Assembly: GCA_947507965.1 (NCBI GenBank)
Contig: CANNQU010000006.1
Coordinates: 1 to 64,000, forward strand
Direction: 5' to 3'
DNA from: Bacteroidota bacterium
GTDB lineage: Bacteria; Bacteroidota; Bacteroidia; UKL13-3
Length of the DNA stretch: 64,000 nt
Shown: piece by piece, positions 44,921 through 53,420 of the stretch
Layout: each line of letters opens with the position of its first letter
Position numbering within the stretch: the stretch's first letter is position 1
Translations under genes and position numbers: made by a program
Notes under the pieces: generated by a model
Seen by the model: only the letters and a program-made list of their open reading frames with translations
Database searches by the model: none
What the model was told of the DNA's origin: nothing

Positions 44921-45601
44921 TTAATCGCGTCCTCTATTCATATAAATCATGATATAATAAAGCAACGTAGCTAACGAAGCAATGGCTGCCACTACATACG
45001 TCATGGCAGCCCATTTTAACGCATCTTTTGCATTGGCATGTTCTTCGCGTTGAACGATGTGTGTATTGTCTAACCATGCTAAGGCTCGTCGGCTCGCATC
45101 AAATTCTACGGGTAACGTAACAAAGGAGAACAAGGTAGTTAATGCGAATAATCCAATACCGATAGGTAATAAATAGGGAAAGGTATTAATCAAAAATATT
45201 CCGGCAAGCAATATCCATTGAACATACTGTGATGAAATACTTACAATGGGTACTAATTTGCTACGTAAAGTTAGCCACGTATAGGCATTCGCATGTTGTA
45301 CCGCATGCCCGCACTCATGTGCCGCAACGGCGGCCGAAGTGATAGAATGACCGGCATACACTTCCGCACTTAAATTGACTGTTTTGTCTAGTGGGTTATA
45401 ATGATCGGTTAGCTGTCCTTCAACACTTATCACTCGTACATCATATATATTATTGTCTTTTAACATTTTCTCGGCAATGTCTTTGCCACTCATGCCATTG
45501 CGTAAAAGTATTAATGAGTATTTTGATATTTTACTCTTAAATCTCCAGCTTACAAGTAAGCTCATTACAAATGCACCAATTCCTAAAATGATAATATTCA
45601 T
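44921..45601 (-). CDS. Membrane zinc metallopeptidase, YugP-like
   Basis: 226 residues with an N-terminal membrane helix (about residues 3-20) and two or three more helices in the second half. The zinc site HECGH occurs in SAAVAAHECGHAVQHA, and the third ligand probably comes from the PVEFDASRRAL segment (Glu). This matches the neutral zinc metallopeptidase family that includes Bacillus YugP. Substrates are unknown; a membrane quality-control role is plausible. The gene is transcribed toward sdhB. Confidence 0.88.
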   Translation of the reverse strand: MNIIILGIGAFVMSLLVSWRFKSKISKYSLILLRNGMSGKDIAEKMLKDNNIYDVRVISVEGQLTDHYNPLDKTVNLSAEVYAGHSITSAAVAAHECGHAVQHANAYTWLTLRSKLVPIVSISSQYVQWILLAGIFLINTFPYLLPIGIGLFALTTLFSFVTLPVEFDASRRALAWLDNTHIVQREEHANAKDALKWAAMTYVVAAIASLATLLYYIMIYMNRGRD

Positions 45602-45608
45602 ATTCGTT

Positions 45609-45667
45609 CAACAATTAATTTTCAATTGTTGCTGCAAAATTAATACAAATCAATCAATTCCGACAAA
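45609..45667 (-). promoter_or_regulatory. Promoter and leader palindrome of the metallopeptidase gene
   Basis: On the minus strand TTTG (45664-45667) and TAATTTTG (45635-45642) are spaced 21 bp. Just downstream, CAACAATT (45609-45616) and AATTGTTG (45624-45631) form a perfect 8-bp inverted repeat in the short leader, a possible operator or mRNA hairpin. Confidence 0.5.
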
Positions 45668-45686
45668 ATGGCGTAAATGGATCTGC

Positions 45687-45860
45687 TTATAAAATAAAAT
45701 AACGCAAAATCATGACGATAACGGCAAGTAACATCATCCAAATACTAAGGCGGTTGATGCCATGCATGAAACGTAGGTTTACATTTTTTTTGGCTTCTCT
45801 ATCCTTACGTAAGAACCCTATTGGATTTAAATAGCCAATTATTTTTTTGATAAAGTCCAT
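45687..45860 (-). CDS. 57-residue membrane protein
   Basis: ATG 45858-45860 opens a 57-codon frame ending at TAA 45687-45689, starting 2 bp after the metB stop. The product begins MDFIKKIIGYLNPIGFLRKD, has a basic central part (REAKKNVNLRFMHGINR) and ends in one hydrophobic helix (SIWMMLLAVIVMILRYFIL). I recall small Bacteroidota membrane proteins of this form (DUF6728-like), but function is unknown. Tight spacing and a proper membrane helix support a real gene. Confidence 0.7.
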   Translation of the reverse strand: MDFIKKIIGYLNPIGFLRKDREAKKNVNLRFMHGINRLSIWMMLLAVIVMILRYFIL

Positions 45861-45862
45861 TT

Positions 45863-47005
45863 TCAATTCGTTAATGCTTGTTGCAAATCGTCTAATAAAT
45901 CTTCAATATCTTCTATACCCACACTCAAGCGAATCAAAGCATCAGTCAATCCGTTTTTTAATCGTTCTTCTCTCGGTATGCTTGCATGGGTCATGCTGGC
46001 CGGGTGACCTACCAAGCTTTCCACACCACCCAGGCTTTCGGCTAAGGCAAAAAGTTTTATTTTCTTTAAAAAGGTTAGTGCCGTTTCCATGGTATCGTTG
46101 ATAAAGGTAAACGAAATCATTCCACCAAAATCACGCATTTGTTTTTTGGCAATCTCATGGTTGGGATGGGTTTCGAGGCCACACCAATAAACCTTATCGA
46201 TGACCGGATGAGCAGATAAAAAGTGAGCAACGGCGGCACCATTTTCACAATGACGTTGCATACGAACATGCAATGTTTTGATTCCACGCAAAACTAAGAA
46301 ACAATCCTGTGGTCCCGGTGTTGCACCACTCGCATTTTGAATGAATTTCAGGTCTTCATATAGTTTTTCGTTGCTGGTAATTAACGCACCCATCACCACA
46401 TCACTATGCCCGCTGATGTATTTGGTTAGCGAGTGCATTACCAAATCGACGCCTAAATCAAGTGGGTTTTGGAGGTATGGAGAAGCAAAAGTATTATCCA
46501 CACATACCAGTAGGTTATGCTTTTTTCCGATGGCAGATATCGCCTCGATATCGATAATATTCATCATCGGGTTGGTCGGTGTTTCTACCCAGAGCAACTT
46601 CGTTTTTGAAGTAATATATTGTTCTACATCGCCAGCATTGCTCATATTAATGAAGCTGAACTTGATGCCATATTTTTCAAACACTTTCACAAATAAGCGA
46701 TACGTGCCACCATATAAATCGTTGGTTGAGAGTACTTCGTCGCCTGGATTTAATGTTTTTATCACCGCATCAATAGCGCCCAAACCAGTGCTATAGCACA
46801 AGCCGTATTTGCCGTTTTCTAATGCGGCTAAGTTTTTCTGTAATGCATCACGGGTGGGGTTTTGTGTGCGTCCGTATTCGTAGCCTTTGTGGTCGCCGGG
46901 CGCATTTTGAACGTAGGTGCTTGTTTGAAAAATGGGAGTCATGATGGCTCCTGTTGAAGGGTCGGGTGCTACACCGGCGTGTATGGCTTTGGTATTGAAA
47001 CGCAT
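45863..47005 (-). CDS. metB: Cystathionine gamma-synthase/lyase-type PLP enzyme
   Basis: 380 residues of the Cys/Met metabolism PLP family. Motifs: TKAIHAGVAPDPSTGAIMTP, YEYGRTQNPTRDALQ (phosphate-binding Tyr and Arg), CYSTGLGAID, VETPTNPMMNI, and the PLP lysine in MHSLTKYISGHSDVVMG; the C-terminal LAESLGGVESLVGHPASMTHA is also conserved. It either builds cystathionine from an activated homoserine and cysteine or cleaves it; sequence alone does not settle synthase versus lyase. A TACCTTTG box lies 17 bp upstream. Confidence 0.9.
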   Translation of the reverse strand: MRFNTKAIHAGVAPDPSTGAIMTPIFQTSTYVQNAPGDHKGYEYGRTQNPTRDALQKNLAALENGKYGLCYSTGLGAIDAVIKTLNPGDEVLSTNDLYGGTYRLFVKVFEKYGIKFSFINMSNAGDVEQYITSKTKLLWVETPTNPMMNIIDIEAISAIGKKHNLLVCVDNTFASPYLQNPLDLGVDLVMHSLTKYISGHSDVVMGALITSNEKLYEDLKFIQNASGATPGPQDCFLVLRGIKTLHVRMQRHCENGAAVAHFLSAHPVIDKVYWCGLETHPNHEIAKKQMRDFGGMISFTFINDTMETALTFLKKIKLFALAESLGGVESLVGHPASMTHASIPREERLKNGLTDALIRLSVGIEDIEDLLDDLQQALTN

Positions 47006-47022
47006 ATTGTTTTTTTAGGATG

Positions 47023-47030
47023 CAAAGGTA
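47023..47030 (-). promoter_or_regulatory. -7 element of metB
   Basis: TACCTTTG on the minus strand, 17 bp before the start codon, with a TTTG at 47053-47056 spaced 22 bp. Confidence 0.5.
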
Positions 47031-47084
47031 AGAAGTGAATCGATAACTCACCCAAAGTAATAAAAATTTATAGTGCAAACATAA

Positions 47085-48281
47085 CTACTCTACATAATCC
47101 TGCAAGTACCTATACGACTCGGTTAAACTTCCTTCCTTGGCAATCGTAGCATGATTAATGATAAAACCATTTTCGTTATCAATCAATTCGGGTAATACAT
47201 GGTGAATCAAAAAGGTGCCAAATTCGGTGCTCGCATCCAACGGTAACTCACAGGGTAAATTACCAACCGCCATCACATCAACCGTATGTTTCAAAAAGGG
47301 TTCTACCACTTTTTCACTTAATGAATGCCAGCCAAATACAGGGTTCTCAATCGTCGTCGATTTTACGGTACAAGGTATTGAACCATCAATATCGCAGGTA
47401 ATATCTGCAATAACATCTATTGCGAAACTAGCATTTTTCATTTCTTCTTTGGTAAAGAAAACGGGAATTCCTTGTTTCCAAAAAATGGCATTGATCATCA
47501 GGTCAGTGGTTGAATAATAGGGTTGGAATTTGCATTCATATAGTTCAGGATGATGGTAGAAGTCCGCTTTGTCCCAAGCCATGCCATCTTTACGACTATA
47601 CAAGTCATCGACGCGTAGGTGCACAAAAACGGGCTCCTCGAACGTAGAATTCAAATATTCTCGTTTTGTTACTTCTCGTATATTTAAGTATTGAAGCATT
47701 TCGAGTGCCCCGTGGCCCACACGGCCATCGCCAGCTAAACATATTTTTATATTGGGCAAGGCAATAGGTTTGTATTGTAACTTAAGTTCCAGAAAATTAC
47801 GGCATTCGTGGGCTGCTTTTAAATGATACAACTCAAACTTCTTACCGTAGGTTAAAAAGCCATTATGGGTTCCAACAATACCGGCAAACCTGCCGAAACC
47901 AATAATACGACTTCCATTTTCCCATACCAACGTCTCGTAATCTATCAATGTTATTTTTTTTGTGAGTATCTCACGCAACAGCTTGCGGTTATGCACTTGT
48001 TTTTTTATGGTATGTGAAAAGAAGAAATAGATTTTATTGGAAATCAATTCCGCAATCGGCACTTCTTTTATCCCCATCAGCACATCGCAATCACTTAAAT
48101 CTTCTTTTATTTCGCAGCCATAGCGGGCAAACTCATCCTCATTGAAACATCGATGTGGAGAAGGTTGTACCACAACACTCACGTTAGGGTAATTATTCAT
48201 CAGCTCATAACATTGGTGGGGTACCAGCGGTGTGCGTTTATCGGGCGGCAATTTGCCTTCGCGTATGATTCCTATTTTCAT
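47085..48281 (-). CDS. Saccharopine dehydrogenase-like / alanine dehydrogenase-fold oxidoreductase
   Basis: 398 residues from ATG 48279-48281 (MKIGIIREGKLPPDKRTPLVP); an upstream 42-codon extension is rejected because a TACCTTTG box precedes this ATG by 7 bp. The N-terminal domain has the alanine dehydrogenase/transhydrogenase form (REGK, DKRTPL, YFFFSHTIKKQVHNRKLL), and the NAD-binding motif appears as CLAGDGRVGHGALEML. The FFSHT and ENGSRIIGFGRFAG segments resemble the saccharopine dehydrogenase (lysine-forming) group. Reaction is probably NAD-dependent on an amino acid adduct; the pathway is not clear from neighbours. Confidence 0.75.
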   Translation of the reverse strand: MKIGIIREGKLPPDKRTPLVPHQCYELMNNYPNVSVVVQPSPHRCFNEDEFARYGCEIKEDLSDCDVLMGIKEVPIAELISNKIYFFFSHTIKKQVHNRKLLREILTKKITLIDYETLVWENGSRIIGFGRFAGIVGTHNGFLTYGKKFELYHLKAAHECRNFLELKLQYKPIALPNIKICLAGDGRVGHGALEMLQYLNIREVTKREYLNSTFEEPVFVHLRVDDLYSRKDGMAWDKADFYHHPELYECKFQPYYSTTDLMINAIFWKQGIPVFFTKEEMKNASFAIDVIADITCDIDGSIPCTVKSTTIENPVFGWHSLSEKVVEPFLKHTVDVMAVGNLPCELPLDASTEFGTFLIHHVLPELIDNENGFIINHATIAKEGSLTESYRYLQDYVE

Positions 48282-48288
48282 AATGTTA

Positions 48289-48296
48289 CAAAGGTA
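48289..48296 (-). promoter_or_regulatory. -7 element of the saccharopine dehydrogenase-like gene
   Basis: TACCTTTG on the minus strand ending 7 bp before ATG 48281. Confidence 0.45.
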
Positions 48297-48482
48297 TATT
48301 AGATTTCCCTGATTTAAGTTACCTATTGGAAGCTCATTTTTGATGGTGCCGATAGGCCTCGAAGTGTCTCTTAACGCCCGATACCTTTTTTTTGATTTGA
48401 GGTCCATTCTACCAATCCAATTGCTGCGATTTAGACTTCTCGTTCCCTCTCGAATAAATAAAATTAATTCTTATTTTGCATC

Positions 48483-50072
48483 ATGAATTTTCTGGAAAAG
48501 TTTTTGGCGAAAAAACGAAATAGCATGGTTTTTCTGGCCCTGCTTACCTTCATGGTTTATATGCCGGTGATGCATGGCGATTATGTTCTCGATGATTATT
48601 CATACATTGTAAATAATGAGTATGTACACGATTTAAATCATGTACAACAAATTTATACTCATACTACCCAGGGTGCCAGCGATGCTAGTGGTAATTATTA
48701 CCGTCCCAATCAGTCTCTAAGCCATGCTTTTATCTATCGTTTTGTAGGTACCGGTGCCCCAGCTCAACATATTTTTTCTATCCTGATTCATGTCATTAAT
48801 GTTTGCTTGCTTTTTGTGTTCCTGGGGCTATTGGGTTTTTTAAATCTGCCGGCATTTATAGCGGCCGCCATTTTTGCAGTACATCCTATCAACACCGAGG
48901 CTGTTGCTTATATTTCTGGCCTAGGCGATCCATTAAGCATGCTTTTTATTTTAAGTGCCGGCATCTCTTACCTTTATTACAAAAGGGAAAGTAAAATACA
49001 CTACGCTGTTTTTACTTTTGGGAGTGTGGTGTTGGCCCTTTTTAGTAAAGAGAGCAGCATCATGTTAATGGTATTATTGCTGCTTATTGAACTATATTTA
49101 CAACCATCGAAAGTGTATATTAAGAAACCGGAAATATTCATCTTAGGGACGGTGGTTTTTCTGTGCGCGGTATTTGCATTTTTGCGTTCTACGGATAGTA
49201 CCAATCTTTCTTCTGCCACTAATGAATACACACAAAGTCTTTGGATTCGTGGGATTACGTTCTGCGCTATTTTTCCCCGGTACATGGGAATGCTTATTTT
49301 CCCTGTTTCCCAATATTTCGATAAGCCTTATTCAGTCTATATCTCTCTGCGAGCACTTGGTTTTGGTGGGCTCATGATGCTTGGCGCTTTTGCGTATTTG
49401 TTTTATAATTCTTTCAAAACGACGCGTATTTTGATGTTAGGGATCGGAAGCTTTTTTGCGTTCTTACTTCCTGTTTCTGGTATCATACCCAATGATGCAA
49501 TATATTCGGAGCACTGGCTGTATCTTCCTTTTATAGGTGTGTCGATAGCTATTGCCATGCTTCTTCAAAATGCAAAATCGAAGGTAAAGAATACCTTGGT
49601 TCTTTTAGCCGGTATTCTTATTATTGGCTATTCGGCCAAAGCCGGATATAGAAATGCCCAATGGGCCGATCCAATTCTATTTTATAAAAATGAAATTAAA
49701 TTCAACAATAAGTCAGCGCGTAGTTACCATAATTTAGCATTGGTATTTAGCGAGAAGAAGGAATATAATAGTGCCGCGAAATATTATAGTTTAGCGATAT
49801 CAATTCATGATGTGTATCCGCAAACACACCATCTTTTGGCGCAGACCTATTTGCAGTTGAACCAAGTGAACAAAGCCATTGTGGAGGAATATAAAGCCTT
49901 ACAATTACAGCCCAATTTTAAGCCTAGTTTGAATCGTTTGGTTGAAATTTATACCACTTTAAAAGACGAAAAACGGGCATCGGCTTTTTCTAAGTTGATC
50001 GAATTGGAGCAGCTAGGCCAAATGCCTGATTGGAATGAAATCAGGGCAATTCAGAACAATGAAAAACCATGA
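48483..50072 (+). CDS. TMTC-like membrane protein with C-terminal TPRs
   Basis: 529 residues. About ten membrane helices cover residues 15-385. The first external loop carries an acidic pair (GDYVLDDYSYIVNN) typical of GT-C glycosyltransferases, and FAVHPINTEAVAYISGLGDPLSMLF matches the conserved region of TMTC/DUF1736 proteins. Residues about 410-510 contain two or three tetratricopeptide repeats (SYHNLALVFSEKKEYNSAAKYY, HHLLAQTYLQLNQVNKAIVEE). Eukaryotic TMTCs are O-mannosyltransferases; bacterial homologues are unproven. A protein glycosylation role is inference. Its stop overlaps the aat start (ATGA). Confidence 0.8.
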   Translation: MNFLEKFLAKKRNSMVFLALLTFMVYMPVMHGDYVLDDYSYIVNNEYVHDLNHVQQIYTHTTQGASDASGNYYRPNQSLSHAFIYRFVGTGAPAQHIFSILIHVINVCLLFVFLGLLGFLNLPAFIAAAIFAVHPINTEAVAYISGLGDPLSMLFILSAGISYLYYKRESKIHYAVFTFGSVVLALFSKESSIMLMVLLLLIELYLQPSKVYIKKPEIFILGTVVFLCAVFAFLRSTDSTNLSSATNEYTQSLWIRGITFCAIFPRYMGMLIFPVSQYFDKPYSVYISLRALGFGGLMMLGAFAYLFYNSFKTTRILMLGIGSFFAFLLPVSGIIPNDAIYSEHWLYLPFIGVSIAIAMLLQNAKSKVKNTLVLLAGILIIGYSAKAGYRNAQWADPILFYKNEIKFNNKSARSYHNLALVFSEKKEYNSAAKYYSLAISIHDVYPQTHHLLAQTYLQLNQVNKAIVEEYKALQLQPNFKPSLNRLVEIYTTLKDEKRASAFSKLIELEQLGQMPDWNEIRAIQNNEKP

Positions 50073-50707
50073 TTGTAGAGCTCAGAGAAGATACGTTATG
50101 GTTTCCCGACACCGCCATTGCCGATGAAGATGGGTTGCTTGCTTATGGTGGAGATCTATCTGCAGAAAGGTTACTTTTAGCGTATCGTCAAGGTATTTTT
50201 CCATGGTATAGTGAAGAGTCCCCTATCTTGTGGTATAGCCCACACGAGCGTTTTGTGTTGCTTCCAAATGAAATACGCATCACCAAAAGCATGAAACAAA
50301 TTCTTCAATCGGGTAAGTTTGAGATGAGAAAAAACACCGCTTTTGCTGAAGTCATACGCTGCTGTGCTATCGCTGAGCGAGCGGGGCAGGAGGGAACCTG
50401 GATTACCAATGAAATGCAAGATGCGTATATAGTACTGCATCAAAAAGGTATCGCGCATAGCTACGAAACATGGTTTCAAAACGAATTGGTTGGTGGGCTT
50501 TACGGAGTGGAAATAGGAAATGTTTTTTGTGGAGAAAGCATGTTCAGTAAGGCAAGCAATGCCTCCAAAGCAGCACTGGTATGGCTCGCACAAAACTTCA
50601 ACTATGACTTGATCGATTGCCAGGTATATACCGAGCATCTCGAAAGTATGGGTGCTAAAATGATTTCCAGAGAGGAGTATGAAGTATATCTACAGATTAC
50701 CCCGTAA
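50069..50707 (+). CDS. aat: Leucyl/phenylalanyl-tRNA-protein transferase
   Basis: 212 residues with the family hallmarks DGLLAYGGDLSAERLLLAYRQGIFPWY, ILWYSPHERFVL, GTWITNEMQDAY, HSYETWF, LVGGLYGVEIGNVFCGESMFS and the final LIDCQVYTEHLESMGA. It adds Leu or Phe to basic N-termini, marking proteins for ClpS/ClpAP degradation. Translation is coupled to the upstream TMTC-like gene by a 4-bp overlap, and its 3' end overlaps convergent hppD by 18 bp. Confidence 0.95.
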   Translation: MIVELREDTLWFPDTAIADEDGLLAYGGDLSAERLLLAYRQGIFPWYSEESPILWYSPHERFVLLPNEIRITKSMKQILQSGKFEMRKNTAFAEVIRCCAIAERAGQEGTWITNEMQDAYIVLHQKGIAHSYETWFQNELVGGLYGVEIGNVFCGESMFSKASNASKAALVWLAQNFNYDLIDCQVYTEHLESMGAKMISREEYEVYLQITP

Positions 50708-51811
50708 CTCTTGCTCCCGTTCTAACGATTCGAACAATGCTTTAAAATTACCTGCTCCAAAAGATTTTGCACCTTTACGCTGGATAATTTCAAAAAACAA
50801 CGTCGGTCGGTCTTCCACAGGCTTCGTAAATAGCTGTAGTAAATATCCTTCGTCATCACGATCTACCAATATGCCAAGTTCACGCAAAGGAGTGAGGTCT
50901 TCTTCAATGGGGCCTACACGCTCCAAAAGGTCATCGTAGTAGGTGCTCGGCGTATTCAAAAAATCAACACCACGGCTTTTTAACTCGCGTACGGTGGTAA
51001 TAATGTCGTTGGTAGCTATGGCCACATGTTGCACCCCTTCGCCTTCATAAAAATCGATATACTCTTCAATCTGAGATTTCTTTTTGCCTTCGGCGGGCTC
51101 ATTAATTGGAAATTTCACATAGCCGTTACCATTGCTCATCACCTTACTCATCAGGGCTGAGTATTCGGTGGTTATTTGCTTGTCGTCGAAGCTTAAAATA
51201 TTTTTAAACCCCATAACCTCTTCATACCATTTCACCACCTCGTTCATTCGGTTCCATCCTACATTACCCACACAATGGTCCACATACAATAATCCTGTAG
51301 AAGCAGGATTGAAGTTGGTCTCCCATTTCTTAAATCCGGGCATGAAAGGGCCGTTATAGTTTTTTCGTTCAACAAATAGGTGCACGGTTTCGCCGTAGGT
51401 ATAGATTCCACTGGTGCGTATTTCGCCAAACTCATCGGTCAACGTTTTGGGCTCTTGGTATGGCTTTGCTCCACGTTTGGTGGTTTGTTCAAAGGCATCA
51501 TACGCATCATCAACCGACAGGGCTAAAATTTTAACGCCATCGCCATGTTTTAATATATGATTATTGATCTCATTTTTTGAGTTTAATGGAGTGGTAAGCA
51601 CGAATCGAACTTTATTTTGTTGAAGTACATAACTTACGTGATCGCGAACTCCGGTTTCGGGCCCGCAATAGGCAACGCTTTGAAAGCCAAAAGCCGTTTT
51701 ATAAAAATGAGCTGCTTGTTTGGCATTACCTACATAAAATTCAACATGATCGGTACCGTTAAGAGGTAAAAAATCATTTTCCGAAGGATGTGTTTGTGAA
51801 GACGATGGCAT
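50690..51811 (-). CDS. hppD: 4-hydroxyphenylpyruvate dioxygenase
   Basis: 373 residues made of two vicinal-oxygen-chelate halves. The iron ligands are in the C-terminal half: His in LLYVDHCVGNV, His in GEGVQHVAIAT and Glu in TLFFEIIQRKG. The N-terminal half (DHVEFYVGNAKQAAHFY) is the non-catalytic copy. The enzyme converts 4-hydroxyphenylpyruvate to homogentisate in tyrosine breakdown. A TAACTTTG box (51829-51836) lies 17 bp upstream. The gene is alone, without other homogentisate pathway genes nearby. Confidence 0.96.
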   Translation of the reverse strand: MPSSSQTHPSENDFLPLNGTDHVEFYVGNAKQAAHFYKTAFGFQSVAYCGPETGVRDHVSYVLQQNKVRFVLTTPLNSKNEINNHILKHGDGVKILALSVDDAYDAFEQTTKRGAKPYQEPKTLTDEFGEIRTSGIYTYGETVHLFVERKNYNGPFMPGFKKWETNFNPASTGLLYVDHCVGNVGWNRMNEVVKWYEEVMGFKNILSFDDKQITTEYSALMSKVMSNGNGYVKFPINEPAEGKKKSQIEEYIDFYEGEGVQHVAIATNDIITTVRELKSRGVDFLNTPSTYYDDLLERVGPIEEDLTPLRELGILVDRDDEGYLLQLFTKPVEDRPTLFFEIIQRKGAKSFGAGNFKALFESLEREQELRGNL

Positions 51812-51828
51812 GGTGATTAATTTTTACG

Positions 51829-51836
51829 CAAAGTTA
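51829..51836 (-). promoter_or_regulatory. -7 element of hppD
   Basis: TAACTTTG on the minus strand ending 17 bp before the hppD ATG; no clear -33 box. Confidence 0.4.
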
Positions 51837-51872
51837 ATTTTATTTTTAATACAGTGGAACCCTTTAAAAGAG

Positions 51873-51908
51873 AAAAGCTTCTTTCCGAATGAGGAAAGAA
51901 GCTTTTTT
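51873..51908 (-). terminator. Terminator of the exbB-exbD-tonB operon
   Basis: AAAAGCTTCTTTCC (51873-51886) and GGAAAGAAGCTTTT (51893-51906) form a perfect 14-bp stem with a 6-base loop, 20 bp after the tonB stop. T-rich on the minus side and a T-run on the plus side. Confidence 0.85.
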
Positions 51909-51927
51909 GTATTATTTTAACAAAGCC

Positions 51928-52725
51928 TTAACGAGTCGAAAATTTGATGGGTAATTTGTAACTCACCGCTACATTACGTCCATTTTGCCGTCCTGGGGTC
52001 CAGGCGGGCATTTTGCTTACTACCCTCACGGCTTCTTGGTCGCAACCAAAGCCGATGCCTTTAACTACCTTCACGTCTCTAATTGTACCATCTTTTCCTA
52101 CCACAAAATCAACGGTTACCTTGCCTTGTATGTCATTATCCAAAGCAACTTGCGGGTAAACGATATTCTTCTTTACATAAGCCATTAAGGCCGCTTCTCC
52201 ACCCGGAAATTCTGGCATTATTTCAACGTAGGTAGGAATAGTATTGCTTTCCACTTCCACCGGCCCTGTATTGCTATCATCTAAACTACGATCTACTCCA
52301 TTCGGGTCGCCTGTTACGGTGGTTGGTCCTGCATCTACTTCCTCTAAGTCATCCGCTGTTACTTGTCGGTTTTCTGTAACCTCATTATCTTCTACCGGCA
52401 CTGGAGGGGTAAATTGAACGGTACTATTTAAAGGAGGAGGAGGTTCAACAATGGGTGGAGGCGGTTCGTTTTTGTCTTGTTGAGGCGCTTGGTCGAGCAC
52501 CACTTCCGACAAATCAATTTCTTTTGTTTTTGCTTTGGCATCGGCAAAGGCTTTAATAATATAAGGAGAGGCAACAAAAATGGCAAACAATGCTGAAGCG
52601 ATGACGGTGCTAATGGTTACATGCTTATTATAAATTTTGCGCAATATATAAGCGCCATAGTTCTTATTACGGTTTTCAAAAACCATATCATCCATGCTGG
52701 CCAATTGAATATCTTTAGATTCCAT
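51928..52725 (-). CDS. tonB: TonB energy transducer
   Basis: 265 residues. A cytoplasmic N-terminus (FENRNKNYGAYILRKIYNKH, common in Bacteroidota TonB) is followed by one membrane helix (about residues 37-58), a proline-rich periplasmic linker (EPPPPIVEPPPPL) and the TonB C-terminal domain (FPGGEAALMAYVKKNIVYP, GKVTVDFVVGKDGTI, AVRVVSKMPAWTPGRQNGR, VSYKLPIKF). It transmits proton-motive energy from ExbBD to outer-membrane receptors. Last gene of the operon, followed by a strong terminator. Confidence 0.95.
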   Translation of the reverse strand: MESKDIQLASMDDMVFENRNKNYGAYILRKIYNKHVTISTVIASALFAIFVASPYIIKAFADAKAKTKEIDLSEVVLDQAPQQDKNEPPPPIVEPPPPLNSTVQFTPPVPVEDNEVTENRQVTADDLEEVDAGPTTVTGDPNGVDRSLDDSNTGPVEVESNTIPTYVEIMPEFPGGEAALMAYVKKNIVYPQVALDNDIQGKVTVDFVVGKDGTIRDVKVVKGIGFGCDQEAVRVVSKMPAWTPGRQNGRNVAVSYKLPIKFSTR

Positions 52726-52777
52726 CGCTTTAAGTGTTAGTTGTTGTATATACCTTCTAAATGCTAAAGGTAAATAA

Positions 52778-53401
52778 TTATTTATTCAATCCGCTTTTAG
52801 CTAATAAGGTTATGTCAACCGGTGCGATATCAGCCCACGAGAATGATTTAATTTCTGTGATTTTCATTTCATCCAATACATCCACAACATTTTTGTAATT
52901 CGAATTGTCACATGGCCGAATGATCACTACGAGGCCTTCTTTAGCATAGCTCGAATCATTTGGGTTTCTAGCAGCAGGATTGGGGTTATTGTCTCTTGCT
53001 CTTTTATCCTCCTCCAACAAGGTTTTGCGTAAGCCATATTCAGAGTAGTTCGTGATGTTTATCTGAGGTATTTTATTGTGATCCGGGTCATTTATTCCCA
53101 TATACCAAAAAATTTTATCATCCTTGCCCATCATTATTGTCATGGTACGCGATTGCGGTACCTTAATGGCTTCAGGAGGCGGGTGTACGGTGTCGGGCTT
53201 ATTTACTTCCATAGAAGCCGGTTTGCTCATGGTGGTCGTAAAAATAAAGAAGGTGATGAGCAAGAAGCCCAAATCTACCATGGGCGTCATATCCACCCGG
53301 GTGCTCACCTTTTTGGCACGCGATCCACCTTCAGTGAGGATAAACTTACCTCCTTTTTTCTTTTTATGCCCCCCACCGGAGCTTGTATTCATTTCTGCCA
53401 T
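52778..53401 (-). CDS. exbD: ExbD-family biopolymer transport protein (second copy)
   Basis: 207 residues. After a Gly/Lys-rich cytoplasmic start, the ExbD membrane helix with its proton-carrying aspartate appears in RVDMTPMVDLGFLLITFFIF. The periplasmic domain contains a longer loop than E. coli ExbD (141 residues), with NPNPAARNPNDSSY. It forms the motor with ExbB. Its leader and that of exbB share the sequence TTTCGCATTATG. It lies 19 bp after the other exbD and 52 bp before tonB. Confidence 0.92.
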   Translation of the reverse strand: MAEMNTSSGGGHKKKKGGKFILTEGGSRAKKVSTRVDMTPMVDLGFLLITFFIFTTTMSKPASMEVNKPDTVHPPPEAIKVPQSRTMTIMMGKDDKIFWYMGINDPDHNKIPQINITNYSEYGLRKTLLEEDKRARDNNPNPAARNPNDSSYAKEGLVVIIRPCDNSNYKNVVDVLDEMKITEIKSFSWADIAPVDITLLAKSGLNK

Positions 53402-53420
53402 AATGCGAAATTTTTAATTG

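Noticed and set aside
48282..48407. 42-codon N-terminal extension of the saccharopine dehydrogenase-like protein
   Set aside because: The family begins at MKIGIIREGK and a promoter box lies within the extension.
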